Shown piece by piece: positions 22,480 through 29,656 of a stretch of 30,945 bases of DNA; position 1 is the first letter of the stretch; each line of letters begins with the position of its first letter. Source of the stretch: SHLQ01 sp964562985 (lineage in GTDB: Bacteria > Actinomycetota > Acidimicrobiia > Acidimicrobiales > SHLQ01). A program made the position numbers and the translations under genes. The stretch lies in assembly GCA_964562985.1 (NCBI GenBank), contig CAZLWE010000039.1, positions 1-30,945 on the forward strand. Direction: 5' to 3'. The notes beneath the pieces were generated by a model, which saw only the letters and a list, made by a program, of their open reading frames with translations, had not been told where the DNA came from and searched no databases.

Positions 22480-23748
22480 CTAATGCTGGGCTCGCTGCGG
22501 CCAGTCGTTGAGCAATGGGATGGACGAGTTCTCGGCGGTATCTCGAACGTTGAGCACCTGATGCAGCTGGATCTCGTTGCGCTCGAAGGCCACCGCAGAG
22601 CCAGCCATGTACAACCGCCAGACCATTGCCCGGCCCCTGCCAACCTCGGCAACAGCCGTTTCCCAGTTCTGCTCCAGGTTCGTGACCCATTGGCGAAGCG
22701 TCTTGGCGTAGTGGAGGCGGAACGATTCCATATGGCGCGACTCGAAGCCGGACTCCTGCATTGCGCTGATGGTGGCGCCAATCTCGTGAAGTTCGCCGTC
22801 GGGGAACACGTAGCGTTGGATGAATCCCTTGTCGCCGAGTCCATCGAAGTTCGCAGCTCGACTGATCGCATGGTTGAGAAAACGTCCGTTTGGGGTGAGC
22901 AACCTGCGTGCTTGCGAGAAGTAGCGACGCTGCTCAGCCGGACCGCCGACGTGTTCAGACATGCCGATCGAGCTGATGGCGTCGAACGGCCCGTCCGGAA
23001 CGTCGCGATAGTCCTGGATCCGAATTTCGACCTGATCGGCCAATCCTGCGTCAATCACTCGTTTACGAGCTCGCTCGGCCTGTTCGAGAGAAATGGTCAC
23101 ACCGACCGCGTGCACCCCGTAATGCTTCGCGGCGTGCATAGCCATCGATCCCCAGCCACAACCGATGTCGAGCAGGCGCATCCCTGGTTGCAAATTGAGC
23201 TTGCGGCACACGAGGTCATGCTTGTTGGCTTGCGCGGTGGCGAGGTCGTCGGAGTCGGTTTCAAAGACCGCGCAGCTGTACGTCATCGCTGATCCGAGCA
23301 CCAGGTCATAGAAGTCGTTCGAAACGTCATAGTGGCTTGAGATCGCCTCAGCATCCCGAGCTCGGGAGTGCAATCGACCCTTGAGAGCGATCTCTTCAGG
23401 CGGGAGCGGTAGTCGCGACAGGTCGCGAAGGTCTCGAACGTTCTCGACGCCGATCAGTTTCGCGGCGGACTTGATCATCGACATGTCGAGTGACGGCTTA
23501 GCAACGAGGCCATTGACGTCGAACACTCCGAAGATGTCTCCGTGGATCTCCATCTCGCCGGCGATAATCGCCCGTGAGAATCCGATCTCCTGACCACGGG
23601 CCGCGATGATTCGCTGAATCGCATCCTTGGACAAGATTTCGATATGGGTAGCGGCATCGGCTGGACCCATGTCGGTTCCGTCGTATGCCGTCACTCGTAT
23701 CGGAGGGTCATCCCCGATAAGAGATGAAATTAGTTCTTGGACGCTCAT
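22480..23748 (-). CDS. Cyclopropane-fatty-acyl-phospholipid synthase family SAM methyltransferase
   Basis: A 422-residue enzyme of the CFA synthase family, which adds a methylene or methyl group from S-adenosylmethionine to unsaturated acyl chains of membrane phospholipids. The family signature SSHYDVSNDFYDLVLGSAMTYS lies at about residues 137-158 and the SAM-binding motif LLDIGCGWG at 192-200, followed by VGVTISLEQ and the SIGMSEHVG motif. The N-terminal 110 residues match the extra domain of full-length CFA synthases. ATG 23748 is preferred, with GGGAGAG about ten bases upstream; the open frame continues upstream to 23871 but that part has poor coding character. The exact product (cyclopropane versus mid-chain methyl-branched) cannot be decided from sequence. 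Confidence 0.92.
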   Translation of the reverse strand: MSVQELISSLIGDDPPIRVTAYDGTDMGPADAATHIEILSKDAIQRIIAARGQEIGFSRAIIAGEMEIHGDIFGVFDVNGLVAKPSLDMSMIKSAAKLIGVENVRDLRDLSRLPLPPEEIALKGRLHSRARDAEAISSHYDVSNDFYDLVLGSAMTYSCAVFETDSDDLATAQANKHDLVCRKLNLQPGMRLLDIGCGWGSMAMHAAKHYGVHAVGVTISLEQAERARKRVIDAGLADQVEIRIQDYRDVPDGPFDAISSIGMSEHVGGPAEQRRYFSQARRLLTPNGRFLNHAISRAANFDGLGDKGFIQRYVFPDGELHEIGATISAMQESGFESRHMESFRLHYAKTLRQWVTNLEQNWETAVAEVGRGRAMVWRLYMAGSAVAFERNEIQLHQVLNVRDTAENSSIPLLNDWPQRAQH

Positions 23749-23874
23749 CGCTCTGACTCTCCCGCGATTTCTATCGCTGTGCTCGCGTAATGGTCGCGCA
23801 TAGAGTGAGCACGTGGCAAAACGGAGAGCGTCCGAATTGTTCACTGGTCGCGAGTCCGCTAGGACCCTCACCGC

Positions 23875-24108
23875 TCAATTGGTGAGTACGCCCTGACTCG
23901 GTGCTCTCGACGCCTCAGGTTGGAGGCGTATTGAGGGCTCGGGCCGCTGCCCAACGGGTTCCTTTCCCTTGACGCTTTCGAGCAGGACCGAGAGTTTCAG
24001 GTTGATCTGCTCGAGCCTGGCTGTCCGAAGCTGGGACTGGATGGCCCTCGCCCGCGCCCGCCTCGCTGTTGCCCGCAAGTGTTGATTCCGTCGTTCAGGA
24101 GAATGCAT
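23875..24108 (-). CDS. Possible small basic helical protein
   Basis: A 77-residue open frame with an Arg-rich N-terminal half followed by a Leu-spaced helix (LEQINLKLSVLLESV) that could form a coiled coil, then a Pro/Gln-rich end. A strong GGAGG sits about 12 bases before ATG 24108, slightly far. The middle codons (CTC, GAG, CAG, ATC, CTG, GTC) look like those of true genes in this window. It lies upstream of, and in the same direction as, the cyclopropane synthase gene, with a 126-base gap, so the two could share a transcript. A hairpin CTCACC/GGTGAG (23867-23886) overlaps its stop. No family recognised. Confidence 0.45.
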   Translation of the reverse strand: MHSPERRNQHLRATARRARARAIQSQLRTARLEQINLKLSVLLESVKGKEPVGQRPEPSIRLQPEASRAPSQGVLTN

Positions 24109-24131
24109 CAGGCTGGCCTACCTCCGCCGTA

Positions 24132-24178
24132 AGTGCCACTAGCAAATACGTTAGGCGCGATGCTCCATGAGTGCCACT
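24132..24178. promoter_or_regulatory. Duplicated 9-bp palindrome AGTGCCACT
   Basis: The sequence AGTGCCACT (AGTG, central C, CACT) occurs at 24132-24140 and 24170-24178, 38 bases apart. Both copies lie in the gap between the minus-strand small ORF start and the ribosomal operon. Repetition of a palindrome in a divergent upstream region suggests paired binding sites, but chance cannot be excluded. Confidence 0.35.
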
Positions 24179-24244
24179 GGTTGTTGCACCTACATCTGGT
24201 GGGCTTCGAGAGCTATCGAGCCCCCAACGGGGAAGGATCGGCTT

Positions 24245-24337
24245 GTGGCCAATGACAATTTGTTCGGCGTTGAGTTGGAGTCCGTGCAGGGCCTAGCTAG
24301 GGTAGCTGGCTGTGCGTTCGACGTTTACGTCAAGTGA
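24245..24337 (+). CDS. Possible leader peptide or small ORF upstream of rplC
   Basis: GTG 24245 follows GGGGAAGGA with a seven-base gap, an excellent ribosome binding arrangement, and opens a 30-codon frame ending TGA 24335-24337 (starts VANDNLFGVELES). The same frame is open back to an ATG at 24167, giving 56 residues, but that start lacks a clear binding site. Product unrecognised; it has no S10 features. It conflicts with the candidate promoter at 24275-24303, which lies inside it, so at most one interpretation is likely for the rplC transcript. Confidence 0.25.
   Translation: MANDNLFGVELESVQGLARVAGCAFDVYVK
24275..24303 (+). promoter_or_regulatory. Candidate promoter for the ribosomal operon
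   Basis: TTGGAG (24275-24280) and TAGGGT (24298-24303) are separated by 17 bases. TAGGGT is a common actinobacterial -10 form, but the -35 match is only half. A start near 24310 would give a leader of about 200 bases containing the two hairpins before rplC. Confidence 0.3.
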
Positions 24338-24376
24338 ACAGCCGGACATCTGAGCTAATCAGAACACAATCGACGT

Positions 24377-24447
24377 CTCGCCAGGCCTCCGGGAACCGGC
24401 GAGCAAAACCGAAAACTCGCTCCGCTGGGCCACGCCCATGCGGAGCG
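24377..24447 (+). promoter_or_regulatory. Two tandem hairpins in the rplC leader
   Basis: Hairpin 1 pairs CTCGCC (24377-24382) with GGCGAG (24398-24403), extendable by GG/CC after a bulge. Hairpin 2 is stronger: CGCTCCGC (24418-24425) with GCGGAGCG (24440-24447), extended inward by TGGGC/GCCCA around a CAC loop with a single bulged T. There is no U tract. They end 65 bases before the rplC start, in the position where ribosomal operons often carry an autoregulatory RNA site bound by one of their own products. Confidence 0.5.
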
Positions 24448-24512
24448 TTCGCGTGAGCGGGCTGCGTGAGCGGCTTGTCCCCAAGAACGAACTTCCACAA
24501 GGAACGAGAGCC

Positions 24513-25157
24513 ATGGCCAACAAAGCCATCGTTGGAGAAAAACTGGGAATGACACAGGTCTGGCGTGACGACAAGGTCGTCCCCGTGACCGTGCTCAAGG
24601 TGACTCCGGTCCGAGTGGTGCAGATCAAGCACCCCGAGACCGACGGTTACTCTGCCCTCCAAGTCGCCATCGGCAGCCAGAAAGAACACCGCGTCACGAA
24701 GCCCTTGAAGGGCACGTACGACAAGGCTGGCGTCGAACCGGGCCGGAAACTGGTCGAGTTGCGTCTGGACGACGTCAGCGAGTTCACCGTCGGCCAGGAG
24801 ATTGGCGCTGACGTGTTGGTTGAAGGTGACGTCGTCGACGCCACCGGCGTCAGCAAAGGTCAAGGCTTCACCGGCGTTATGAAGCGACACAACTTCGCCG
24901 GCCAGCGAGCCAGCCACGGTGCCCACCGCGTGCACCGCATGCCGGGATCGGTCGGCCAGTGCGCAACGCCAGGTCGGATCTTCAAGGGCAAGAAGATGGC
25001 AGGACGTAGTGGCGGCCAAAAGGTCACCACGCAGAACCTGACCGTCGTCGAAGCCAACGCCGAAGAGAACTTGGTCTTGGTGAAGGGCAACGTGCCCGGC
25101 CCGAAGGGCGGCACGATTCTGCTCCGCAACGCCGCAAAGAAGTCGGAGGCTAGCTGA
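24513..25157 (+). CDS. rplC: Ribosomal protein uL3
   Basis: A 214-residue uL3 of the large subunit, an early assembly protein whose loop reaches the peptidyl-transferase centre. Signature segments are IVGEKLGMTQVW at the N-terminus and GAHRVHRMPGSVGQCATPGRIFKGKKMAG in the central extension. ATG 24513 follows AAGGAACGAG; the frame stays open to 24438 through the leader hairpin but lacks coding character there. It is the first gene of the operon, a place normally held by rpsJ. The stop overlaps rplD (TGATG). Confidence 0.97.
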   Translation: MANKAIVGEKLGMTQVWRDDKVVPVTVLKVTPVRVVQIKHPETDGYSALQVAIGSQKEHRVTKPLKGTYDKAGVEPGRKLVELRLDDVSEFTVGQEIGADVLVEGDVVDATGVSKGQGFTGVMKRHNFAGQRASHGAHRVHRMPGSVGQCATPGRIFKGKKMAGRSGGQKVTTQNLTVVEANAEENLVLVKGNVPGPKGGTILLRNAAKKSEAS

Positions 25158-25873
25158 TGGCATCAGTCGCTATAAAGAGCATCGCCGGTAAGTCCGCGGG
25201 CAACGCTGACCTCGATGATCACATCTTTGGCATCGAGCCAAACATCCCGGTCATGCACCAAGTGGTCACGGCGCAGCTCGCTGCTCGCCGTGCTGGTACG
25301 CACTCGACAAAGACCCGTGCCGAGCGCCGCGGTGGCGGTGCAAAGCCATGGCGTCAGAAGGGCACTGGCCGTGCCCGCCAAGGTTCGATCCGAGCACCAC
25401 AGTGGCGTGGTGGTGGTGTCGCACACGGCCCGAAGCCGCGTGACTACAGCCAAAAGACGCCCAAGAAGATGATCAAGCTCGCGCTTCGTTCGGCACTGTC
25501 CGATCGCGCGGCTGACGGCAAGGTTGTCGTCGTCGACTACTTCGAATTCGACGCACCGAAGACCGCCGATGCCATCGCTGCAATCAACGCCCTTGGTTTG
25601 AGCGATGAGGGCCGTATCCTCGTCGTGCTCGGCGAAGAGGACGTCAACGCTGCGTTGAGCTTCCGAAACATCCCCAACGTGCACGTATTGCCCGCGGGTG
25701 AACTTAACGCCTACGACGTCTTGGTCGCCGACTCGGTGGTCTTCAGCAAGGCCACTTTGCCGGTTGCTGACGCCCCCAAGCCCAAGAAGGCAAAGGCCGC
25801 TCCCACACCTGCTCCAGCAGAGGCGAGCGCCGATGAGGCGCAGGACGCAGAGACCGAGGAAGAGGAAGAGTAA
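25157..25873 (+). CDS. rplD: Ribosomal protein uL4
   Basis: A 238-residue uL4. The conserved exit-tunnel loop is visible in RRGGGAKPWRQKGTGRARQG and SIRAPQWRGGGVAHGP. Bacterial uL4 is usually about 205 residues; here an added C-terminal tail from about residue 206 is first Lys/Pro/Ala-rich and then acidic (ending in five Glu). In some bacteria L4 represses its own operon by binding the leader RNA, which makes the hairpins before rplC of interest. The stop overlaps rplW (TAATG). Confidence 0.97.
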   Translation: MASVAIKSIAGKSAGNADLDDHIFGIEPNIPVMHQVVTAQLAARRAGTHSTKTRAERRGGGAKPWRQKGTGRARQGSIRAPQWRGGGVAHGPKPRDYSQKTPKKMIKLALRSALSDRAADGKVVVVDYFEFDAPKTADAIAAINALGLSDEGRILVVLGEEDVNAALSFRNIPNVHVLPAGELNAYDVLVADSVVFSKATLPVADAPKPKKAKAAPTPAPAEASADEAQDAETEEEEE

Positions 25874-26166
25874 TGGCAGCTGACCTTCGTGATGTACTGC
25901 TCGAGCCAGTGGTGTCCGAGAAGAGCTACAGCCTTCTTGAGGAGAACGTGTACACGTTCAACGTTGCTCCCGACGCCACCAAGCCCGAGATCAAGCGAGC
26001 CGTCGAGACCCTCTTTGAGGTCACGGTGCTCAAGGTGAACACCCTGAACCGCAAGGGTAAGCGTGTCCGAGACCGTCGGTCCGGCACGATGTCCGTGCGC
26101 AGCGGTGCCAAGCGAGCGATGGTCACGCTCGCCGATGGCGACGAGATCGACCTGTTCGAGGTATAA
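25873..26166 (+). CDS. rplW: Ribosomal protein uL23
   Basis: A 97-residue uL23 located at the tunnel exit, where trigger factor and SRP dock. Recognised by DVLLEPVVSEKSYSLLEENVYTF at the start, the DATKPEIKRAVETLFEV helix, and VLKVNTLNRKGK. Normal length. TAATG overlap with rplD and a three-base gap to rplB. Confidence 0.96.
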   Translation: MAADLRDVLLEPVVSEKSYSLLEENVYTFNVAPDATKPEIKRAVETLFEVTVLKVNTLNRKGKRVRDRRSGTMSVRSGAKRAMVTLADGDEIDLFEV

Positions 26167-26169
26167 GTC

Positions 26170-27006
26170 ATGGCTCTTCGTAAGCGCAAGCCCACAAGCC
26201 CGGGACGTCGTTTCCAAACGTCATCGGATTTCTCTGAGATCACGAAGACAACCCCGGAGAAGTCTCTGCTCGACAGCAAGTCTCGCACCGGTGGACGCAA
26301 CAATTACGGTCGCAAGACGAGCCGTCATCGAGGTGGCGGTCATAAGAAGCAATATCGCATCATCGACTTCAAGCGGAACAAGGACGGGGTGCCCGCCAAG
26401 GTCGCTGCGGTCGAATACGACCCGAACCGAAGCTGTCGCATTCTGTTGCTGCACTTCCACGACGGCGAGAAGCAGTACGTACTCGCTCCCGAGGGAGTGC
26501 AAGTCGGTGAGACGCTGCAGAACGGTCAAGGCTCAGAGATCAAGGCTGGCAATGCGTTGCCACTGCGATACATCCCCGTCGGTACAACCGTCCACAACGT
26601 CGAGCTGCAGCCAGGAGGCGGCGGCAAGATCAGTCGTTCAGCCGGGTCGAGCGTGCAGTTGGTCGCAAAGGATGGCCCACACGCAATTCTTCGTCTGCCC
26701 AGTACCGAGATGCGTCGTGTTCCAATCGATTGTCGTGCGACCGTTGGTGTCGTCGGCAACGCCGAGCACGAGCTCATCAAGATCGGTAAGGCCGGACGTA
26801 ACCGCTGGAAGGGCAAGCGCCCACAAACCCGCGGTGTAGCTATGAACCCAGTCGACCACCCACACGGTGGTGGCGAGGGCAAGACCTCTGGTGGCCGCCA
26901 CCCGGTATCACCATGGGGTAAGCCAGAGATGCGGACCCGCAAAGATAAGTTGCCGTCCGATCAGATGATCATTCGCCGTCGCCGCAAGCGCGGATCGCGA
27001 CGGTAG
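26170..27006 (+). CDS. rplB: Ribosomal protein uL2
   Basis: A 278-residue uL2, a universally conserved protein near the peptidyl-transferase centre and the subunit interface. Typical segments are RGGGHKKQYRIIDFKRNKDG, the AVEYDPNRSCRI strand and the highly conserved GVAMNPVDHPHGGGEGKTSG loop. Length is standard. A TAGGAGGG ribosome binding site for rpsS overlaps its stop codon. Confidence 0.97.
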   Translation: MALRKRKPTSPGRRFQTSSDFSEITKTTPEKSLLDSKSRTGGRNNYGRKTSRHRGGGHKKQYRIIDFKRNKDGVPAKVAAVEYDPNRSCRILLLHFHDGEKQYVLAPEGVQVGETLQNGQGSEIKAGNALPLRYIPVGTTVHNVELQPGGGGKISRSAGSSVQLVAKDGPHAILRLPSTEMRRVPIDCRATVGVVGNAEHELIKIGKAGRNRWKGKRPQTRGVAMNPVDHPHGGGEGKTSGGRHPVSPWGKPEMRTRKDKLPSDQMIIRRRRKRGSRR

Positions 27007-27020
27007 GAGGGTAAGAGAAC

Positions 27021-27299
27021 ATGCCACGCAGCCTAAAGAAGGGCCCCTTCGTCGACGAGCATCTGCTCAAGAAGGTCGATGCCCTCAACGAGAAGAACGA
27101 AAAGCAGGTCATCAAGACTTGGTCTCGCCGTTCGACCATCATCCCCGACATGCTCGGTCACACGTTGGCGGTGCACGACGGACGTAAGCACGTGCCCGTG
27201 TATGTCACCGAAGCAATGGTTGGCCACAAGCTGGGCGAGTTTGCTCCGACGCGAACCTTCAAGTTCCACGCCGGCCAAGAACGAGGTGGTCGTCGATGA
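27021..27299 (+). CDS. rpsS: Ribosomal protein uS19
   Basis: A 92-residue small-subunit head protein. The N-terminus PRSLKKGPFVDEHLLKK, the middle WSRRSTIIPDMLGHTLAVHDG and the end GEFAPTRTFKFHAG are family hallmarks. GGAGGG lies upstream of ATG 27021. The stop overlaps rplV (ATGA). Confidence 0.97.
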   Translation: MPRSLKKGPFVDEHLLKKVDALNEKNEKQVIKTWSRRSTIIPDMLGHTLAVHDGRKHVPVYVTEAMVGHKLGEFAPTRTFKFHAGQERGGRR

Positions 27300-28069
27300 C
27301 CGGTCTCAAGACCAACGAGCGTCCCGGTACCCGGGCATCGGTCAAGCACGTTCGTGCCTCGGCCTACAAGGCCCGCGAGATCCTCAACGAGATCCGAGGC
27401 ATGCACGTCGGTGACGCTGCCGACTACTTGGAACTCGCCGAGCGCGGCATCAGCCATGAGATTGGCAAGTTGCTTAGCTCCGCTGTTTCCAATGCGGAGC
27501 ACAACGACCTCCAAGATGCGGAGGAGCTGTTCGTTTCTGCGTGCTACGCAGACGAGGGTCCCACCCTCAAGCGCTGGCGCCCTCGTGCCCGTGGACGCGC
27601 AACCCGCATCCGTAAGCGCACCTGTCACATCACGATCATCGTGAGCCGCATGGACGACGACAAGCTTGAAGTCCGCCGCAACCGACTCGAGCGTAGTAGC
27701 GCTGGTACGTCGAACCGCTCCGACCGCGCCGCTCGTGTCGCCGCCTCCAAGGGTGAAGACGGAGAGGCTCCGACAGAGGAAAGCGCAGACGAAGAGGTCA
27801 CCGCAGCGGAGGGAACGCTCGGGAACCCAGCGGAGGGCGACCACCCATATGGCGACGGAAGCCACGTGGCCTTGGAGGACGACTCCATGCCTGAAGGTTT
27901 CCCGGTCAAGGGCAACGCCGATTCTGGAAAGTTCCACCAACCCGACGGCCGCTGGTACGAAAAAACCGTCGCCGAGATCTGGTTCGCCGACGCCGCAGCC
28001 GCTGAGTCTGCTGGCTTCATCGAAGCAGGCACCAAAGCCAAAGCCTCCGACACGGACGAGGAAGAGTAA
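27296..28069 (+). CDS. rplV: Ribosomal protein uL22 with a long C-terminal extension containing a sunset-like domain
   Basis: A 257-residue protein, more than twice the normal uL22 length (about 115). Residues 1-125 are a complete uL22: RASAYKAREILNEIRGMHV, then RWRPRARGRATRIRKRTCH, the beta-hairpin that reaches the exit tunnel, and ITIIVSRM. Residues 126-180 are a Ser/Arg then Glu/Ala-rich linker. Residues about 198-241 form an extra module with the spaced pattern FPVKGNADS, H-x-P, RWYEKTVAEIWF and AGF. This pattern resembles the small actinobacterial sunset domain, itself reminiscent of Ada-type metal-binding modules but without cysteines. The tail after 242 is Lys then acidic. Reading frame and codon use are continuous, so this is a genuine fusion. 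ATGA overlap with rpsS; three-base gap to rpsC. Confidence 0.95.
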   Translation: MTGLKTNERPGTRASVKHVRASAYKAREILNEIRGMHVGDAADYLELAERGISHEIGKLLSSAVSNAEHNDLQDAEELFVSACYADEGPTLKRWRPRARGRATRIRKRTCHITIIVSRMDDDKLEVRRNRLERSSAGTSNRSDRAARVAASKGEDGEAPTEESADEEVTAAEGTLGNPAEGDHPYGDGSHVALEDDSMPEGFPVKGNADSGKFHQPDGRWYEKTVAEIWFADAAAAESAGFIEAGTKAKASDTDEEE

Positions 28070-28072
28070 CTC

Positions 28073-28981
28073 ATGGGTCAAAAGATCAACCCCTACGGCT
28101 TCCGCCTCGGTGTCACCACCGATTGGAAGAGCCGCTGGTTCGCTAGCCGCGAGGACTACGCGAACTTCATCATCGAAGACAGCGAGATTCGCACCTTCAT
28201 CATGAAGGACCTCCCACATGCGGCCATCAGCCGCATCGAGATCGAGCGCAAGTCAAGCCGAGACAGCCTCCGCGTCGACGTGCACACCGCTCGTCCCGGG
28301 ATCGTCATCGGCCGCAAAGGCGCCGAAGCCGACCGCCTTCGCCAGGGTCTGGCAAAGATCACCGGCAACAACAAAGTGCAGCTCAACATTCAGGAGATCA
28401 AGAACCCTGAACTCGACGCTGCCTTGATCGCACAAGGTGTGGCCGACCAGCTGCAAGGCCGTGTCGCGTTCCGTCGTGCGATGAAGCGTGCCGTCCAGAA
28501 CGCACAGAAGGCTGGCGCTCTCGGTATCCGCGTGCAGTGCTCAGGTCGTCTTGGCGGCTCAGAAATGGCCCGCCGCGAGTGGTACCGCGAAGGTCAGGTT
28601 CCACTTCACACGCTTCGCGCGGAGATCGACTACGGCTTCCGCGAGGCACACACGGCCGCTGGTCGCATCGGTGTGAAGGTCTGGATCTACACCGGTGAGC
28701 GACTTCCATACAAGAGCGAAGCGCAGACCAAGATCGAACGAGAAGCTGCGATGGCTGTTGGTGAGACCTCCGGTCAGAACCGTCCACGCCAAGTTGTTTC
28801 GAGCTCGGCTGCACCTCGTAAGGCTGCCGAAGGCGCCGAAGGTGAGACCGAAGAGTTGAAGCCGCTCGTGCCCGAAGCAGATCCCGAGTTCGAGAAGCTC
28901 CTGGCCGCAGAAGAAGAGATCGACGCATCTACCCGCACAAAGGACGAAGCCCTGAACTTCCGTCCTGGCGATGCGGACTAG
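28073..28981 (+). CDS. rpsC: Ribosomal protein uS3
   Basis: A 302-residue uS3, part of the mRNA entry channel. The N-terminus MGQKINPYGFRLGVTTDWKS, the KH-domain motif RPGIVIGRKGAEADRLR (about 75-91) and the C-terminal-domain segment GALGIRVQCSGRLGGSEMAR identify it. Standard length is about 220-235; the surplus of roughly 75 residues is a C-terminal tail, first basic/Ala-rich and then strongly acidic, ending LNFRPGDAD. Confidence 0.97.
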   Translation: MGQKINPYGFRLGVTTDWKSRWFASREDYANFIIEDSEIRTFIMKDLPHAAISRIEIERKSSRDSLRVDVHTARPGIVIGRKGAEADRLRQGLAKITGNNKVQLNIQEIKNPELDAALIAQGVADQLQGRVAFRRAMKRAVQNAQKAGALGIRVQCSGRLGGSEMARREWYREGQVPLHTLRAEIDYGFREAHTAAGRIGVKVWIYTGERLPYKSEAQTKIEREAAMAVGETSGQNRPRQVVSSSAAPRKAAEGAEGETEELKPLVPEADPEFEKLLAAEEEIDASTRTKDEALNFRPGDAD

Positions 28982-28997
28982 AGAGTAGGTACCCACA

Positions 28998-29414
28998 ATG
29001 TTGATGCCCCGCAAGGTTGCACACCGTAAACATCACCGTGGCCGGATGCGTGGAAACGCAAAGGGCGGCACCGAGGTCACCTTTGGCGACTTCGGATTGC
29101 AAGCCCTCGAACCTGGCTGGATTACCGCTCGCCAGATCGAGGCCGCACGTATTGCCATGACCCGTCACATCAAGCGTGGCGGCAAGGTCTGGATCAATGT
29201 GTTCCCAGACAAGCCTGTTACCGAGAAGCCGGCCGAGACCCGTATGGGTTCTGGCAAGGGCAACCCGGAACGCTGGGTCGCCGTCGTGCGCCCTGGGAAG
29301 ATCCTGTTCGAACTCAGCTTCCACGACGAAGATGTCGCTCGGCAGGCCATCGAGCGTGCGATTCAGAAGCTGCCGATCAAGGCAAAGTTCGTTAAGCGCG
29401 AGGAGGGCTTCTAA
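28998..29414 (+). CDS. rplP: Ribosomal protein uL16
   Basis: A 138-residue uL16 near the A and P sites and the peptidyl-transferase centre. It starts MLMPRKVAHRKHHRGRM, with ALEPGWITARQIEAARIAMTRH and RMGSGKGNPERWVAVVRPGK following. ATG 28998 gives the usual MLxPR start; an ATG two codons later is less likely. The stop overlaps rpmC (TAATG). Confidence 0.97.
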   Translation: MLMPRKVAHRKHHRGRMRGNAKGGTEVTFGDFGLQALEPGWITARQIEAARIAMTRHIKRGGKVWINVFPDKPVTEKPAETRMGSGKGNPERWVAVVRPGKILFELSFHDEDVARQAIERAIQKLPIKAKFVKREEGF

Positions 29415-29656
29415 TGGCAAAGAAGAAGAAGCTGACCGAGATGACCTACGGCGATCTCGAGGCATACGGCGAAGAGGTTTCCGACGAGTTGTTCAACCTG
29501 CGTTTCCAGAACGCAACCGGCCAACTGTCGAACGTCAAGCGCCTTGGCCAAGTCCGCAAGGAGAAGGCTCGAGTACTCACCGAGATTCGAGCACGTCAGA
29601 TCGCGGCTGCCGAAGAACAAGAAGCAGACGAAGCAGAAGTTGAGGTCGCCTCATGA
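29414..29656 (+). CDS. rpmC: Ribosomal protein uL29
   Basis: An 80-residue uL29 helical hairpin at the tunnel exit next to uL23. The family pattern is ELFNLRFQNATGQLSN followed by VRKEKARVLTEIRARQ. The last 15 residues are an extra acidic tail. Overlaps at both ends with rplP and rpsQ indicate translational coupling. Confidence 0.95.
   Translation: MAKKKKLTEMTYGDLEAYGEEVSDELFNLRFQNATGQLSNVKRLGQVRKEKARVLTEIRARQIAAAEEQEADEAEVEVAS

Noticed and set aside
24167..24337. Considered whether this frame is a remnant of rpsJ
   Set aside because: The 56 residues show none of the S10 motifs and the length is about half of S10.
27158..28219. Minus-strand frame of 353 codons over rpsS, rplV and the start of rpsC
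   Set aside because: Antisense to three well-supported ribosomal protein genes; composition fits a codon shadow in high-GC DNA.
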